This document shows, in pieces, positions 51,593 to 59,600 of a stretch of 64,000 nucleotides of DNA. The translations under genes and the position numbers were made by a program. Location: the NCBI GenBank assembly GCA_964482515.1, contig CAYZXT010000004.1, positions 75,374 to 139,373 of the forward strand, read 5' to 3'. The stretch comes from CAYZXT01 sp964482515 (GTDB lineage Bacteria; Elusimicrobiota; Elusimicrobia; FEN-1173). Under the pieces are notes generated by a model. It saw nothing but the letters and a program-made list of their open reading frames with translations. It did not search any database and had not been told where the DNA came from. Position 1 is the first letter of the stretch. Each line of letters starts with the position of its first letter.

Positions 51593-51677
51593 CCGTTGCC
51601 CCGGCATGCATCTGGCCGGGGCCCATGGAGTAATTTTTTGGAAACATGGATTCCGGCCAAAAACATGCCGGAATGAC
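51593..51677. repeat. Intergenic double-hairpin repeat, copy E
   Basis: GCCCCGGC (51598-51605) pairs with GCCGGGGC (51615-51622); ATTCCGGC (51650-51657) pairs with GCCGGAAT (51667-51674). Inserted between gcvT and gcvH inside the operon. Confidence 0.8.
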
Positions 51678-51707
51678 GAGCAACAAAAAACCCAAAAGGA
51701 CTATCCT

Positions 51708-52085
51708 ATGAACCCCAATGATCTGCGCTTCACCAAATCCCATGAATGGATCGCCGGCGACGGCACCGTCGGCATCTCGGACCACGCCCAGCACGAGATC
51801 ACGGACGTGGTCTTCGTCGAACTGCCGAAGACCGGACGCCCCGTGAAAGCCGAAGAGGCCTGCGCGGTGGTGGAATCCGTCAAGGCGGCCTTCGACATCT
51901 ACGCGCCCGTGGCCGGGACCATTTCGGCCGTGAACGATTCGGTCGCCAAGAACCCGGCGGCGCTCAACCAATCTCCCTACGACGCCGGCTGGCTCTACAA
52001 AATCCAGATGACAAATCCCCAGGACCGCCAGAAACTCATGACCCACGCGCAGTACCAGGAATTCGTCAAGACCGCCGCGCACTAA
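51708..52085 (+). CDS. gcvH: Glycine cleavage system H protein
   Basis: 125 residues from ATG 51708; the longer frame upstream covers the repeat and is rejected. Lipoyl carrier shuttling between P, T and L proteins. LRFTKSHEWIAGDGTVGISD opens the fold in family blocks (KSHEW, VGISDHAQ). The lipoylated Lys is in VVESVKAAFDIYAP. The end DAGWLYKIQM is also typical. Lipoate comes from the lipA and lplA products encoded on either side. Confidence 0.97.
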   Translation: MNPNDLRFTKSHEWIAGDGTVGISDHAQHEITDVVFVELPKTGRPVKAEEACAVVESVKAAFDIYAPVAGTISAVNDSVAKNPAALNQSPYDAGWLYKIQMTNPQDRQKLMTHAQYQEFVKTAAH

Positions 52086-52109
52086 ACAGAACGATCTCCG
52101 AGGTAAAAG

Positions 52110-53177
52110 ATGGCTTGGATAAAATTATTCGCCGTTGCACTTCTCTGCATGACGACCGCCGCCCTTAACGCCGAGACCGGGAGCGTGACCGGGAAGTTCG
52201 TCGCACCGGGGGACAAGATACTCCTCATCATCGGACAGGACCGCGACACCGTCGATTCCTACGTCGAGACGACGGGCATGGTCCCCGGCGGGTTCAGCGT
52301 CTACACCTCCATCCAGAACATGGACGGCCTTTGGGACGAGGCGGACTACGGCGGCGGACGGCAGAACGCCGAGTACCTTCTGGATAAATACCCCCACACC
52401 GTCCTGCACATCGGCCTTTGGATGGTGAACCGCCTGGATGAAACGAACGCGGGCCGCTACGACCAGAACATCGACCGCCTGGCGAAGTGGATCAAGAAGC
52501 TCGACAAACCGGTTTTCCTGCGGGTCGGCTACGAGTTCGATTTCCAGCCGAACAACTATGACCCGGAGGCCTACAGAAAGGCGTTCCAGCGACTGGTGAA
52601 ACACTTCCGGATACACGGCGTCAAAAACGCGGCCTTTGTCTGGCATTCCTTCGGCGGGCAAGGCACCCGCGCCCTGGAAGATTGGTATCCGGGGGACGAA
52701 TACGTGGACTGGTTCGCGGTTTCCTATTTCAGCCAGTCCCGCGTCGACCTCGACGTCATGCCGAAGTTGGCCCGCGCCCACGGCAAGCCCTTCATGATCG
52801 CGGAAGCGACGCCCTTCGGCATCGGCGCCCGCCAGGGATTGATCTCATGGGACACCTGGTTCCGCCCCTTCTTCCAGTACGTCCGCGACTGGAACGTCAA
52901 AACCCTTTGCTACATCGGCTGCAACTGGGAATCCCTGCCGCTCTTCCTCAACCAGGGCTGGGGCGACGCGCGGATCCAGGAGGACGATTTCGTCAAAGCC
53001 AAATGGCTGAAGGAGATCGGAACGCCGGTCTACCTGGGCGCCGGACCGTCCCTCTACGAGACGCTGGGCTACAAACCGATTTTGCCTCAACCGCCGTCCG
53101 CCAAGCAGCGCATCTCCACTTTCGTCGAGAAGTTCTTCGTCCCGCTGACGCGCAGCCAGTCGGGTCCGGTAAAATAG
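52110..53177 (+). CDS. Secreted GH26-like glycosidase
   Basis: 355 residues with a signal peptide (LFAVALLCMTTAALNAETG). Residues 30-300 look like a (beta/alpha)8 barrel: LLIIGQDRD, HIGLWMVN, VFLRVGYEFDFQ (acid/base Glu, as in the GH26 strand-4 motif), AFVWHSFG, WFAVSYF and FMIAEATPFG (probable nucleophile Glu). GH26 enzymes are beta-mannanases and relatives. It is set between gcvH and gcvPA with its own GAGGT Shine-Dalgarno, an odd place for an exported glycosidase. The C-terminal 50 residues are unassigned. Confidence 0.7.
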   Translation: MAWIKLFAVALLCMTTAALNAETGSVTGKFVAPGDKILLIIGQDRDTVDSYVETTGMVPGGFSVYTSIQNMDGLWDEADYGGGRQNAEYLLDKYPHTVLHIGLWMVNRLDETNAGRYDQNIDRLAKWIKKLDKPVFLRVGYEFDFQPNNYDPEAYRKAFQRLVKHFRIHGVKNAAFVWHSFGGQGTRALEDWYPGDEYVDWFAVSYFSQSRVDLDVMPKLARAHGKPFMIAEATPFGIGARQGLISWDTWFRPFFQYVRDWNVKTLCYIGCNWESLPLFLNQGWGDARIQEDDFVKAKWLKEIGTPVYLGAGPSLYETLGYKPILPQPPSAKQRISTFVEKFFVPLTRSQSGPVK

Positions 53178-53193
53178 CTTAAAAGGACACCCC

Positions 53194-54522
53194 ATGTTCA
53201 TCCCGCAAACCGAAGAGCAAAAAAAAGAAATGCTCAACACCATCGGAGTGAAGAACTTCGATGAACTGCTGGGCGGATTGCCGCCATCCCTGCTGCGGCC
53301 GTCCCTCAACCTCCCGTCCTCCCTTTCGGAGATGGAACTCACGCGCCATATGGATGAACTCGCGGCCAATGACACGCTCGCGCTGTCCTTCCTCGGCGCC
53401 GGCGCCTACGAGCATTTCGTCCCGACGTCGGTCTGGGCGCTGACTCTGCGCGGCGAGTTTTCAACCGCTTACACGCCCTACCAGCCGGAAGCCAGCCAGG
53501 GGACGCTGCAATCGATCTACGAATTCCAGACCCTGATCTGCGAACTGTTCGGCATGGACGCGGCCAACGCGTCTATGTACGAGGGCGCCAGCTCCGCGGC
53601 CGAAGCCTGCCTGGTGGCGGCGAAGCACACCGGCCGTCCGAATCTTTTGGTCCCGGACTCGGTCCACCCCCACACGCGGCAGGTCATCAAAACCTATCTG
53701 CAGCACAGCGGCGCCAAGGTCATCACGCTGCCGACAACGGACGGCGTCCTTTCCCTCGACACGCTCAAGAAACATCTGAACGCGGACAGCGCCGCGCTTC
53801 TTGTCCAAAACCCGAACTTCTTCGGCTGCCTGGAAAACGCTCCCGAGCTCGCCAAGCTGGCCCACGAGGCCGGCGCGCTGGTGATCGCCTCGAGCTACCC
53901 CGTGGCGCTGGGAATGATCGCGCCTCCCGGAGAATACGGCGCGGACATCGCGGTCGCGGAGGGCCAGCCGCTGGGATTGCCGCTCGGCTACGGCGGGCCC
54001 TACGTCGGATTGTTCGCCTGCAAGACGGAACTGCTCCGCAAGATGCCGGGCCGCATCGTCGGCCAAACCGTGGACGTGGACGGCAAGCGCGCCTTCGTCC
54101 TGACCCTCCAGGCGCGGGAACAACACATCCGCCGCGAGAAGGCCACCTCCAACATCTGCACCAACCAGGCCCTCTGCGCGCTGGCGTCGACCATCCACAT
54201 GGCGCTGCTCGGCAAAGAGGGACTACGCGAGCTGGCCAACCTGAATTTCCAGAAGGCCCATTACGCGGCGGCGGAACTGAAGAAGCGCGGGTTCGAACTT
54301 CCCTTCGGCGCACCCTTCTTCAACGAGTTCGTCGTGCGCCTGCCGAAATCCCCGGAAGCGTTCCTCGAGGACCTGGCGCGGGAAGAACACGTCCTCGCCG
54401 GGCTGCCGCTGGGGAAACATTACCCGTCCATGAAGAACGATCTCCTGGTCTGCGTGACCGAAATCAAGACGAAAGCGGACATCGATCGATTCGTGCAGAA
54501 GCTTTCGGAGGTGTCCAAATGA
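53194..54522 (+). CDS. gcvPA: Glycine dehydrogenase (decarboxylating) subunit 1
   Basis: 442 residues. Forms the P protein with gcvPB. Begins with FIPQTEEQKKEMLNTIGVKN, the N-terminal block of this subunit. SFLGAGAYEHFVPTSVW, TPYQPEASQGTLQSIYEFQT, YEGASSAAEA and ATSNICTNQALCAL all match. It lacks the PLP lysine, which is on subunit 2. The two-gene form (rather than one 950-residue GcvP) is the version common in anaerobes, thermophiles and many deep lineages. AAAGGA lies 6 bases before ATG; it overlaps gcvPB by 4 bases. Confidence 0.96.
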   Translation: MFIPQTEEQKKEMLNTIGVKNFDELLGGLPPSLLRPSLNLPSSLSEMELTRHMDELAANDTLALSFLGAGAYEHFVPTSVWALTLRGEFSTAYTPYQPEASQGTLQSIYEFQTLICELFGMDAANASMYEGASSAAEACLVAAKHTGRPNLLVPDSVHPHTRQVIKTYLQHSGAKVITLPTTDGVLSLDTLKKHLNADSAALLVQNPNFFGCLENAPELAKLAHEAGALVIASSYPVALGMIAPPGEYGADIAVAEGQPLGLPLGYGGPYVGLFACKTELLRKMPGRIVGQTVDVDGKRAFVLTLQAREQHIRREKATSNICTNQALCALASTIHMALLGKEGLRELANLNFQKAHYAAAELKKRGFELPFGAPFFNEFVVRLPKSPEAFLEDLAREEHVLAGLPLGKHYPSMKNDLLVCVTEIKTKADIDRFVQKLSEVSK

Positions 54523-55997
54523 CTTCCATCCAGCAATCCACCGAAAAGATCATCGAGCCTTTACTGTTCGAAAAATCCGTGCCTGGCCGCAAGGGCGTTC
54601 CGCTGCCCAAGTCGGACGTGCCCTTCACGTCGCCGGAAGCTCTCATCCCGGAAAACCTCCGCCGCAAGAAACCCGCGCGCTGGCCGGAACTGTCCGAGCT
54701 GCAGGTGGTGCGGCATTTCACGCGGCTGTCCCATCTGAACTTTTCCATTGATACGAATTTCTACCCGCTCGGCTCGTGCACCATGAAGCAGAACCCCAAG
54801 GTGAACGACAAGGTCGCCCTCATGGACGAGTTCGCGGGCCTGCACCCGATGCGCCCGGACTCCCTGAGCCAGGGCATGCTGGAAATCTTGTTCGAACTGG
54901 AACGATGGCTCTGCGAGATCTGCGGCATGGACGCCTTCACGCTGCAGCCCTCCGCCGGCGCCCAGGGCGAGCTGACGGGGATCCTCGTCGCCCGCGCCTA
55001 CCACGAATCCAAGAAACAAAACCGCCACATCGTCCTGATCCCCGACTCGGCCCACGGAACGAACCCCGCGAGCGTCGCCGTCGCGGGCCTGACCGCGGTC
55101 ACGATCAAGTCCACGGCCAACGGACACGTGGACATCGACGACCTCAAAGCCAAGCTGAACAACGACGTGGCCCTCGTCATGATGACGATCCCCAGCACGC
55201 TGGGGCTTTTCGAATCGCGCATCCAGGAAATCGCGCAGATGGTTCACGCGGCCGGCGCGCTGCTCTACATGGACGGCGCCAACCTGAACGCGCTGGTCGG
55301 GCTTCTGCGCCCCGGCGACATCGGGTTCGACATCCTGCACGTGAACGTGCATAAGACATTTTCCACGCCCCACGGCGGCGGCGGACCCGGCGCGGGGCCG
55401 GTCGGCGTCAAAAAGTCCCTCGCGGAGTTTTTGCCCGTACCGCGCGTCGTGAAAGAAGGCGCGGAGTTCAAATTGAAGACCGACGCGCCCACGTCCATCG
55501 GCAAGGTCCGCAGCTTCCAGGGCAACACCGGCGTTCTCATCCGAGCCTACTGCTACATGCGGATGCAGGGCGCCGAAGGGATCCGCGACATCAGCGAGAA
55601 CGCCATCCTCTCCGCCAACTACATGAAAGCGAAGCTCGCGGCCACCTTCCCCAAAATGCCCAAGGAACCCTGTATGCACGAGGTGGTGGTTTCCGGCGAA
55701 GGGGCCTACGGCCCCGGCGTGAAGACGCTGGATATCGCCAAGTCGCTTCTGGACCGGGGGTTCTACGCTCCCACGATCTACTTCCCCATGATCGTGCCCG
55801 AGTCCATGATGATCGAGCCGACGGAGACCGAGACGAAAGAAACTTTGGATTATTTTTGCGACGTTATAAAAGAAATCATCAAAGAAAGCCATTCCAACCC
55901 GGAGAAGGTCAAGACCGCGCCCCACACCACGCCGGTGCGGCGGCTCGATGAAGTCAAAGCCGCGCGGGAACCCAACCTCCGCTACCCGATGCCATGA
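54519..55997 (+). CDS. gcvPB: Glycine dehydrogenase (decarboxylating) subunit 2
   Basis: 492 residues. PLP-binding half of P protein. FYPLGSCTMKQNPKVND and LQPSAGAQGELTG are family blocks. The PLP Lys is in HVNVHKTFSTPHGGGGPG. C-terminal YFPMIVPESMMIEPTETE also matches. It decarboxylates glycine and passes the aminomethyl group to lipoyl-GcvH. Overlaps gcvPA and lplA, each by 4 bases. Confidence 0.97.
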   Translation: MTSIQQSTEKIIEPLLFEKSVPGRKGVPLPKSDVPFTSPEALIPENLRRKKPARWPELSELQVVRHFTRLSHLNFSIDTNFYPLGSCTMKQNPKVNDKVALMDEFAGLHPMRPDSLSQGMLEILFELERWLCEICGMDAFTLQPSAGAQGELTGILVARAYHESKKQNRHIVLIPDSAHGTNPASVAVAGLTAVTIKSTANGHVDIDDLKAKLNNDVALVMMTIPSTLGLFESRIQEIAQMVHAAGALLYMDGANLNALVGLLRPGDIGFDILHVNVHKTFSTPHGGGGPGAGPVGVKKSLAEFLPVPRVVKEGAEFKLKTDAPTSIGKVRSFQGNTGVLIRAYCYMRMQGAEGIRDISENAILSANYMKAKLAATFPKMPKEPCMHEVVVSGEGAYGPGVKTLDIAKSLLDRGFYAPTIYFPMIVPESMMIEPTETETKETLDYFCDVIKEIIKESHSNPEKVKTAPHTTPVRRLDEVKAAREPNLRYPMP

Positions 55998-56671
55998 ACC
56001 GGACCTGTTCGCCCGTCATATCGGCGCCGGCGGCCTGGCGGCTGCGCGTCGACGGCGCGCAATCCGGCCTGGACAACATGGCCGCGGACGCGCAATTGCT
56101 GGAAGACCAAAAATACCCGGACGCCCTGCCCGTGTTGCGCTTCTTCCGCTGGCAACGCCCGACGGTCAGCTACGGCCGGCTGCAGAACCCGGAATGGGTG
56201 AAGACATTAACGAAGTCCTTCCATGTCGGGCTCACCAGCTCCGCGCCGATCCAAAATTTGGAGATCGTCCAACGGCCCACGGGCGGCGGCATGGTGTGGC
56301 ACGACAAAGACTTGAGTTTCTCCCTCTCATGGAAGCGTGACCATCCCTCTTTTCCCAAATGCCTGAAAGACGTCTATCGGATGATCCATCAGGTGGCGGC
56401 GGCAGGTTTGGCAAAACGCGGAATTGAAACGTCTTTTTATGTGAAGAAATCTTCCGTCAAACCCGCCGCCGGCATCTGTTTTGTTGAACCGGCGGAAGAC
56501 GATTTAATGTGGAAGGGAAAAAAGATTTTAGGCGGGGCGCTGCGCGTGACCAGCTGGGGACGGTTGTATCAGGGGAATTTGCTGATGGATCCCGCCGGAC
56601 TGAACGCTTCTGACATCATCGAAAGCATATCTTCCGCTTTCGAAACGAACTTCCTCTCGAAACCCACGTGA
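55994..56671 (+). CDS. lplA: Lipoate-protein ligase A-like protein
   Basis: 225 residues. The BPL/LplA fold is seen in LRFFRWQRPTVSYGRLQNPE, RPTGGGMVWHDKDLSFSL (the acyl-adenylate binding Gly-rich motif) and the catalytic Lys region GKKILGGALRV with LYQGNLL. It lacks the C-terminal domain of E. coli LplA, so it may be an octanoyl- or lipoyl-transferase (LipM/LipL-like) rather than a full ligase. The ATGA overlap with gcvPB ties it to H-protein lipoylation. No lipB is seen. Confidence 0.85.
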   Translation: MNRTCSPVISAPAAWRLRVDGAQSGLDNMAADAQLLEDQKYPDALPVLRFFRWQRPTVSYGRLQNPEWVKTLTKSFHVGLTSSAPIQNLEIVQRPTGGGMVWHDKDLSFSLSWKRDHPSFPKCLKDVYRMIHQVAAAGLAKRGIETSFYVKKSSVKPAAGICFVEPAEDDLMWKGKKILGGALRVTSWGRLYQGNLLMDPAGLNASDIIESISSAFETNFLSKPT

Positions 56672-56676
56672 ATGCC

Positions 56677-56763
56677 GTCATTCCGGCGCGCCTCCAGCCG
56701 GAATCCATAAAACAATCCTACTGATACGTTTCAACATGGATCCCGGCTTTCGCCGGGATGACG
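56677..56763. repeat. Intergenic double-hairpin repeat, copy F
   Basis: ATTCCGGC (56680-56687) pairs with GCCGGAAT (56697-56704); ATCCCGGC (56740-56747) pairs with GCCGGGAT (56752-56759). It lies between convergent lplA and the zinc-ribbon gene and may serve as their shared terminator. Confidence 0.75.
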
Positions 56764-56767
56764 CTTT

Positions 56768-57274
56768 TTATTGGATCGCTTCGGGGCTCGGAGCTTTCTT
56801 GCTGACCCGCAGAGATTTCAGCCCGTGCTGTTCCGGGTTGGGGCATGAAACGACGGTGTTCCCATCGTCCGACCGGGTGGCGTAGTCGGCGCGCGTGACC
56901 GGGCAGTAAAAATTCGGCGCTGGCCATTGATCGGTTTGTATGAGGGATGAAATCTGCCAGAGGTTGGCGGTGCAAAGGTCCTTCGGGTCGGCCAGGGCGG
57001 AAGACTCAATCGGCGGAGGCGGGAATAAAAGGGAAATCGCCGCCTTGATGCGCGAAACCTGCGAGACGGTGATGACGATTCCCGCGACGATCAGGCCCCA
57101 CACCATGAGCCCCGGCTTCTTTGAGGGAAGAAATGGCTGTTGTTCCTTCGGAAGCGCCAGTTTTTGGTGGCACGTCGGGCATATGTCGAATTTGGCTTCG
57201 GGCGCCTTCTCGAAGATCTTGGCGCACACGGAGCAAACCCGGCTGTTGGGACCCATCGCCTCATTCATGATCAA
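56768..57274 (-). CDS. Zinc-ribbon, single-helix membrane protein with a Cys-rich outer domain
   Basis: 168 residues (Met also at 3 and 7). A cytosolic zinc ribbon CSVCAKIF...CPTCHQKL lies at about 14-36. One membrane helix follows at about 56-75 (MVWGLIVAGIVITVSQV). The outer part (about 90-168) holds DLCTANLWQISSLIQTDQWP, then FYCPVTRADYATR and VVSCPNPEQHGL, three Cys in a pattern that recalls the variable end of small pilins. It is divergent from the pilin gene, whose C-terminal GHTAVSCTHQD is reminiscent of it. Function unknown. Confidence 0.6.
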   Translation of the reverse strand: MIMNEAMGPNSRVCSVCAKIFEKAPEAKFDICPTCHQKLALPKEQQPFLPSKKPGLMVWGLIVAGIVITVSQVSRIKAAISLLFPPPPIESSALADPKDLCTANLWQISSLIQTDQWPAPNFYCPVTRADYATRSDDGNTVVSCPNPEQHGLKSLRVSKKAPSPEAIQ

Positions 57275-57310
57275 TCACGATACCAAGGCAGTTCAAGAAA
57301 AGCAATCCCC

Positions 57311-57339
57311 TTGCTTCAACCCCTAAAATCAAATATTCT
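57311..57339 (+). promoter_or_regulatory. Probable promoter of the pilin gene
   Basis: TTGCTT (57311-57316), 17-base spacer, TATTCT (57334-57339). The first ATG at 57349 is 9 bases on, and no Shine-Dalgarno precedes it. Confidence 0.4.
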
Positions 57340-57348
57340 AGGGCATTC

Positions 57349-57777
57349 ATGACTTCCCCCAAGATGTCCTCACACGGTTTCACCCTGATCGAACTGATGC
57401 TGGTGGTGGCCATCATCGGCGTGCTGTCCGCCATCGCCCTTCCGAAATTCGCGGAGCTCGTCATCAAATCCAAGGAGGCCGCCGTCAAAGGTACGCTGGG
57501 CGGCCTGCGCAGCGCCGTCTCGATTTATTATTCGAACAACGAAGGCCAATTCCCCGAATCCGCGGCGTTCCTCGCGGGGGCCCTGATGTCCGGCGACTAT
57601 TTGAGGGAAATCCCATACGCCCGCGTTCCCCCACCGGCCAACCATGCGGCCGGCAACGGTATCACGGGGGTTGTGGTGGACAACGGGCAATGGTTTTACA
57701 GCGGAATGCCGGACGGACACACGGCGGTCAGCTGCACCCACCAGGACGTCAAGAGCAGCGTTTGGAGCACCTGGTAA
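57349..57777 (+). CDS. Type IV pilin-like protein
   Basis: 142 residues; a second Met at codon 6 is an alternative start. The prepilin peptidase site and hydrophobic helix are textbook: HGFTLIELMLVVAIIGVLSAIAL, cut after Gly with Glu at +5. The globular part has YYSNNEGQFPESAAFLAG, like minor or major pilins of the PilA/PilE/GspG group, and ends with AVSCTHQDVKSSVWSTW holding one Cys. No pilus assembly gene is in the window, as expected for lineages with many scattered pilin genes. Convergent with mazG, 1 base apart. Confidence 0.9.
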   Translation: MTSPKMSSHGFTLIELMLVVAIIGVLSAIALPKFAELVIKSKEAAVKGTLGGLRSAVSIYYSNNEGQFPESAAFLAGALMSGDYLREIPYARVPPPANHAAGNGITGVVVDNGQWFYSGMPDGHTAVSCTHQDVKSSVWSTW

Positions 57778-57778
57778 T

Positions 57779-58189
57779 TCAGCGGCGGCCGCGTTTTTTG
57801 TCGCGATCTCTTTCCCGCAGCGCCTTTTCCTTTTTCTTCAACTCATCCCACTGAGCCACCACTTCCCCCGCCGTCTTCAGCTTCGTCCTGCCGAAAACGT
57901 GGGGGTGCCGCCGCACCAGTTTCTTGGTAAGCCCGCGGACAACGTCGCGGACCGTGAACCGGCCTTTCTCCTGGGCGATGACCGAGTGGAATAAAATTTG
58001 CAGGAGCAGATCGCCCAGCTCCTCTTCCAGATTGTGATAATCCTTCTTGCGGACGGCCTGGGCCACCTCGAGGGATTCCTCGCGCAAGTATTTCAAGAGA
58101 GATTGGTGGGTCTGCTTCCGGTCCCAGGGACAACCGCCCGGACCGCGCAGGCGGGCCATCACGCGCACAAGCTTGTCGAATTCACGCAT
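57779..58189 (-). CDS. mazG: MazG-family nucleoside triphosphate pyrophosphohydrolase
   Basis: 136 residues from ATG 58189, supported by AAGGA 5 bases upstream. One MazG unit with GGCPWDRKQTHQSLLKYLREE, the EExxE metal motif (EESLEVAQ) and DLLLQILFHSVIA, plus the ED pair in EEELGDL. E. coli MazG has two such units (263 residues); this is the single-domain form. It hydrolyses NTPs or dNTPs to monophosphates, a house-cleaning role. The Arg/Lys-rich tail (RERDRDKKRGRR) is unusual. Confidence 0.9.
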   Translation of the reverse strand: MREFDKLVRVMARLRGPGGCPWDRKQTHQSLLKYLREESLEVAQAVRKKDYHNLEEELGDLLLQILFHSVIAQEKGRFTVRDVVRGLTKKLVRRHPHVFGRTKLKTAGEVVAQWDELKKKEKALRERDRDKKRGRR

Positions 58190-58208
58190 ATTGTTCCTTC
58201 TCCCCCTA

Positions 58209-58281
58209 TTTGACATCGTCGGAAGTCAAATGGTATATTAAAAAAACGCGCTCCGCTCTAACGGCTGACCAAAGAGCGGAG
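58209..58281 (+). promoter_or_regulatory. Promoter and leader hairpin of the TPR gene
   Basis: TTGACA (58209-58214) is followed by TATATT (58234-58239; 19-base spacing, or 17 to GGTATA). The leader then forms a 9-pair hairpin, CTCCGCTCT (58251-58259) with AGAGCGGAG (58273-58281), followed by TTT. This could be a weak attenuator or a 5' stabilising stem. Confidence 0.5.
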
Positions 58282-58303
58282 TTTCTCGTTTCGGATAGGA
58301 TTT

Positions 58304-58795
58304 ATGAAGAAAACTTGGCCGCTGTTACTGATCTTTGGCGCAATCCTTTCGCTTCCGGCGCGGGCGGTCCGCGCGGCGGACGAACCGAAGAACCCGCCCC
58401 CCACCGCTGCCGTCGAGCCGGTCGGGGAAATCGAAGCGCCCGAGCTTCAAGAAGCCCGCGCGATGCTGAACGCGGGAGACTGGCGTGGCGCGCGGCGGAT
58501 CAGCCTGAGATATTTGGATTCCCACGCGAAGTCGTCCGACGCCTGGACCATTTTGGCGAAGACCTACGCCGCGAACGGGAAATACAAGAAGGCCGTCCGG
58601 CGTTTCGATAAAGCGCTCAAGTTCGATCCCCATAACGCCGACGCTTTTTACGGCAAAGGACAAGCCTTCGAGGCGCAGGGGAAATCGGATGAGGCGTCAA
58701 ACGAATATCAGGCGGCCATGCGGGCGGACCCGGCCATGTCGGACGCGCGAAACGCGTGGCAGCGCCTCAAGGACCAGGGTCCGGTCGCTCCCTGA
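58304..58795 (+). CDS. Exported TPR protein
   Basis: 163 residues. A signal peptide ends near 25 (LLLIFGAILSLPARAVRAAD), then a Pro/Glu linker. From about 50 come three to four TPR-like helix pairs: AWTILAKTYAANGKYKKAVRRFDKALKFDP is the clearest (blocks AKTYAANGKY and ALKFDP), followed by AFYGKGQAFEAQGKSDEAS. It is a protein-interaction module in the periplasm, with no catalytic part. The partner is unknown. tRNA-Leu follows 31 bases downstream. Confidence 0.8.
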   Translation: MKKTWPLLLIFGAILSLPARAVRAADEPKNPPPTAAVEPVGEIEAPELQEARAMLNAGDWRGARRISLRYLDSHAKSSDAWTILAKTYAANGKYKKAVRRFDKALKFDPHNADAFYGKGQAFEAQGKSDEASNEYQAAMRADPAMSDARNAWQRLKDQGPVAP

Positions 58796-58826
58796 CAATT
58801 TGATTTAAGGATTACGTCCCGTGGCT

Positions 58827-58910
58827 GCGCGGGTGGTGGAACTGGCAGACACGTAGGTCTCAGAAGCCTATGGCCGCGAGGCTGTGCAGGTTCAAATCCT
58901 GTCCCGCGCA
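58827..58910 (+). tRNA. tRNA-Leu (CAG)
   Basis: 84 bases with class II shape. Acceptor GCGCGGG (58827-58833) pairs with CCCGCGC (58903-58909). Anticodon stem TAGGT/GCCTA (58854-58858, 58866-58870) holds loop CTCAGAA, anticodon CAG at 58861-58863, reading CUG. The T arm GGTTCAAATCC and a long variable arm are present. The 3' CCA is not encoded. Confidence 0.95.
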
Positions 58911-58997
58911 GCGACGGGACGATTCCTTCTAAAATCATGCGCTCGACTCTCATATTCTTTCATATCCTACTTTCCTTAGCCGCTTTCGGTGGATTCC

Positions 58998-59462
58998 GTG
59001 GACATTAAAGTTGTCGGCAGGAACCGCCGGGCAAGCTTCAAATACCACATCCTTGAAACCTTCGATGGCGGATTGGTTTTGACGGGACCGGAAGTGAAAT
59101 CGCTGCGGGCCGGTAACGTCAACCTTGAAGACGGTTTCGGGCGAGTGGACGACGGAGAGATCTTTCTTTGGAACGTCCATATTTCCCCCTACAAGCAAGG
59201 GTCACTGCACGTCGTTCAGGACGCCACCCGCAAGCGGAAAATCCTGTTTCATAAGACCGAGGTCAAACGCCTGCTGGGAAAGATGTCGACCAAGGGGTTC
59301 ACGCTGGTGCCGCTGGAAATATATTTCGGCCCGACGGGCTACGCCAAGGTCAAGCTCGCCCTGGCCAAAGGGAAACTGGCTCCCGATAAAAGGGAGAGCA
59401 TCAAAAAGCGGGACATCGAGCGGGAAATGCGCCGCAGCAGTTCCGCGAAATTCAAAGCGTAG
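58998..59462 (+). CDS. smpB: SsrA-binding protein SmpB
   Basis: 154 residues from GTG 58998, with GGTGG 6 bases upstream; GTG 58989 in frame adds three residues. Binds tmRNA and carries it to stalled ribosomes. The OB-barrel blocks are GRNRRASFKYHILETF, GPEVKSLRAGNVNLED and NVHISPY. The C-terminal basic tail (KRDIEREMRRSSSAKFK) enters the mRNA channel. ssrA itself was not seen nearby. It lies between tRNA-Leu and tRNA-Ser. Confidence 0.95.
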   Translation: MDIKVVGRNRRASFKYHILETFDGGLVLTGPEVKSLRAGNVNLEDGFGRVDDGEIFLWNVHISPYKQGSLHVVQDATRKRKILFHKTEVKRLLGKMSTKGFTLVPLEIYFGPTGYAKVKLALAKGKLAPDKRESIKKRDIEREMRRSSSAKFKA

Positions 59463-59470
59463 GATTTTAC

Positions 59471-59560
59471 GGAGGGATGGGTGAGCGGTTTAAACCGCTG
59501 CTCTCGAAAAGCAGTGTCCCTTAACGGGGACCGTGAGTTCGAATCTCACTCCCTCCGCCA
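59471..59560 (+). tRNA. tRNA-Ser (CGA)
   Basis: 90 bases including an encoded CCA. Acceptor GGAGGGA (59471-59477) pairs with TCCCTCC (59550-59556). Anticodon stem CTGCT/AGCAG with loop CTCGAAA gives CGA, reading UCG. The long variable arm (GTCCC...GGGAC) is typical of tRNA-Ser. It begins 8 bases after the smpB stop. Confidence 0.95.
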
Positions 59561-59571
59561 TTTTTCTTGGA

Positions 59572-59600
59572 AACCGGGCGTCCGCGCGCCCGGTTTTTTT
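59572..59600 (+). terminator. Intrinsic terminator after tRNA-Ser
   Basis: AACCGGGCG (59572-59580) pairs with CGCCCGGTT (59587-59595) around a 6-base loop, and the T tract runs from 59594 to 59600. Confidence 0.9.
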
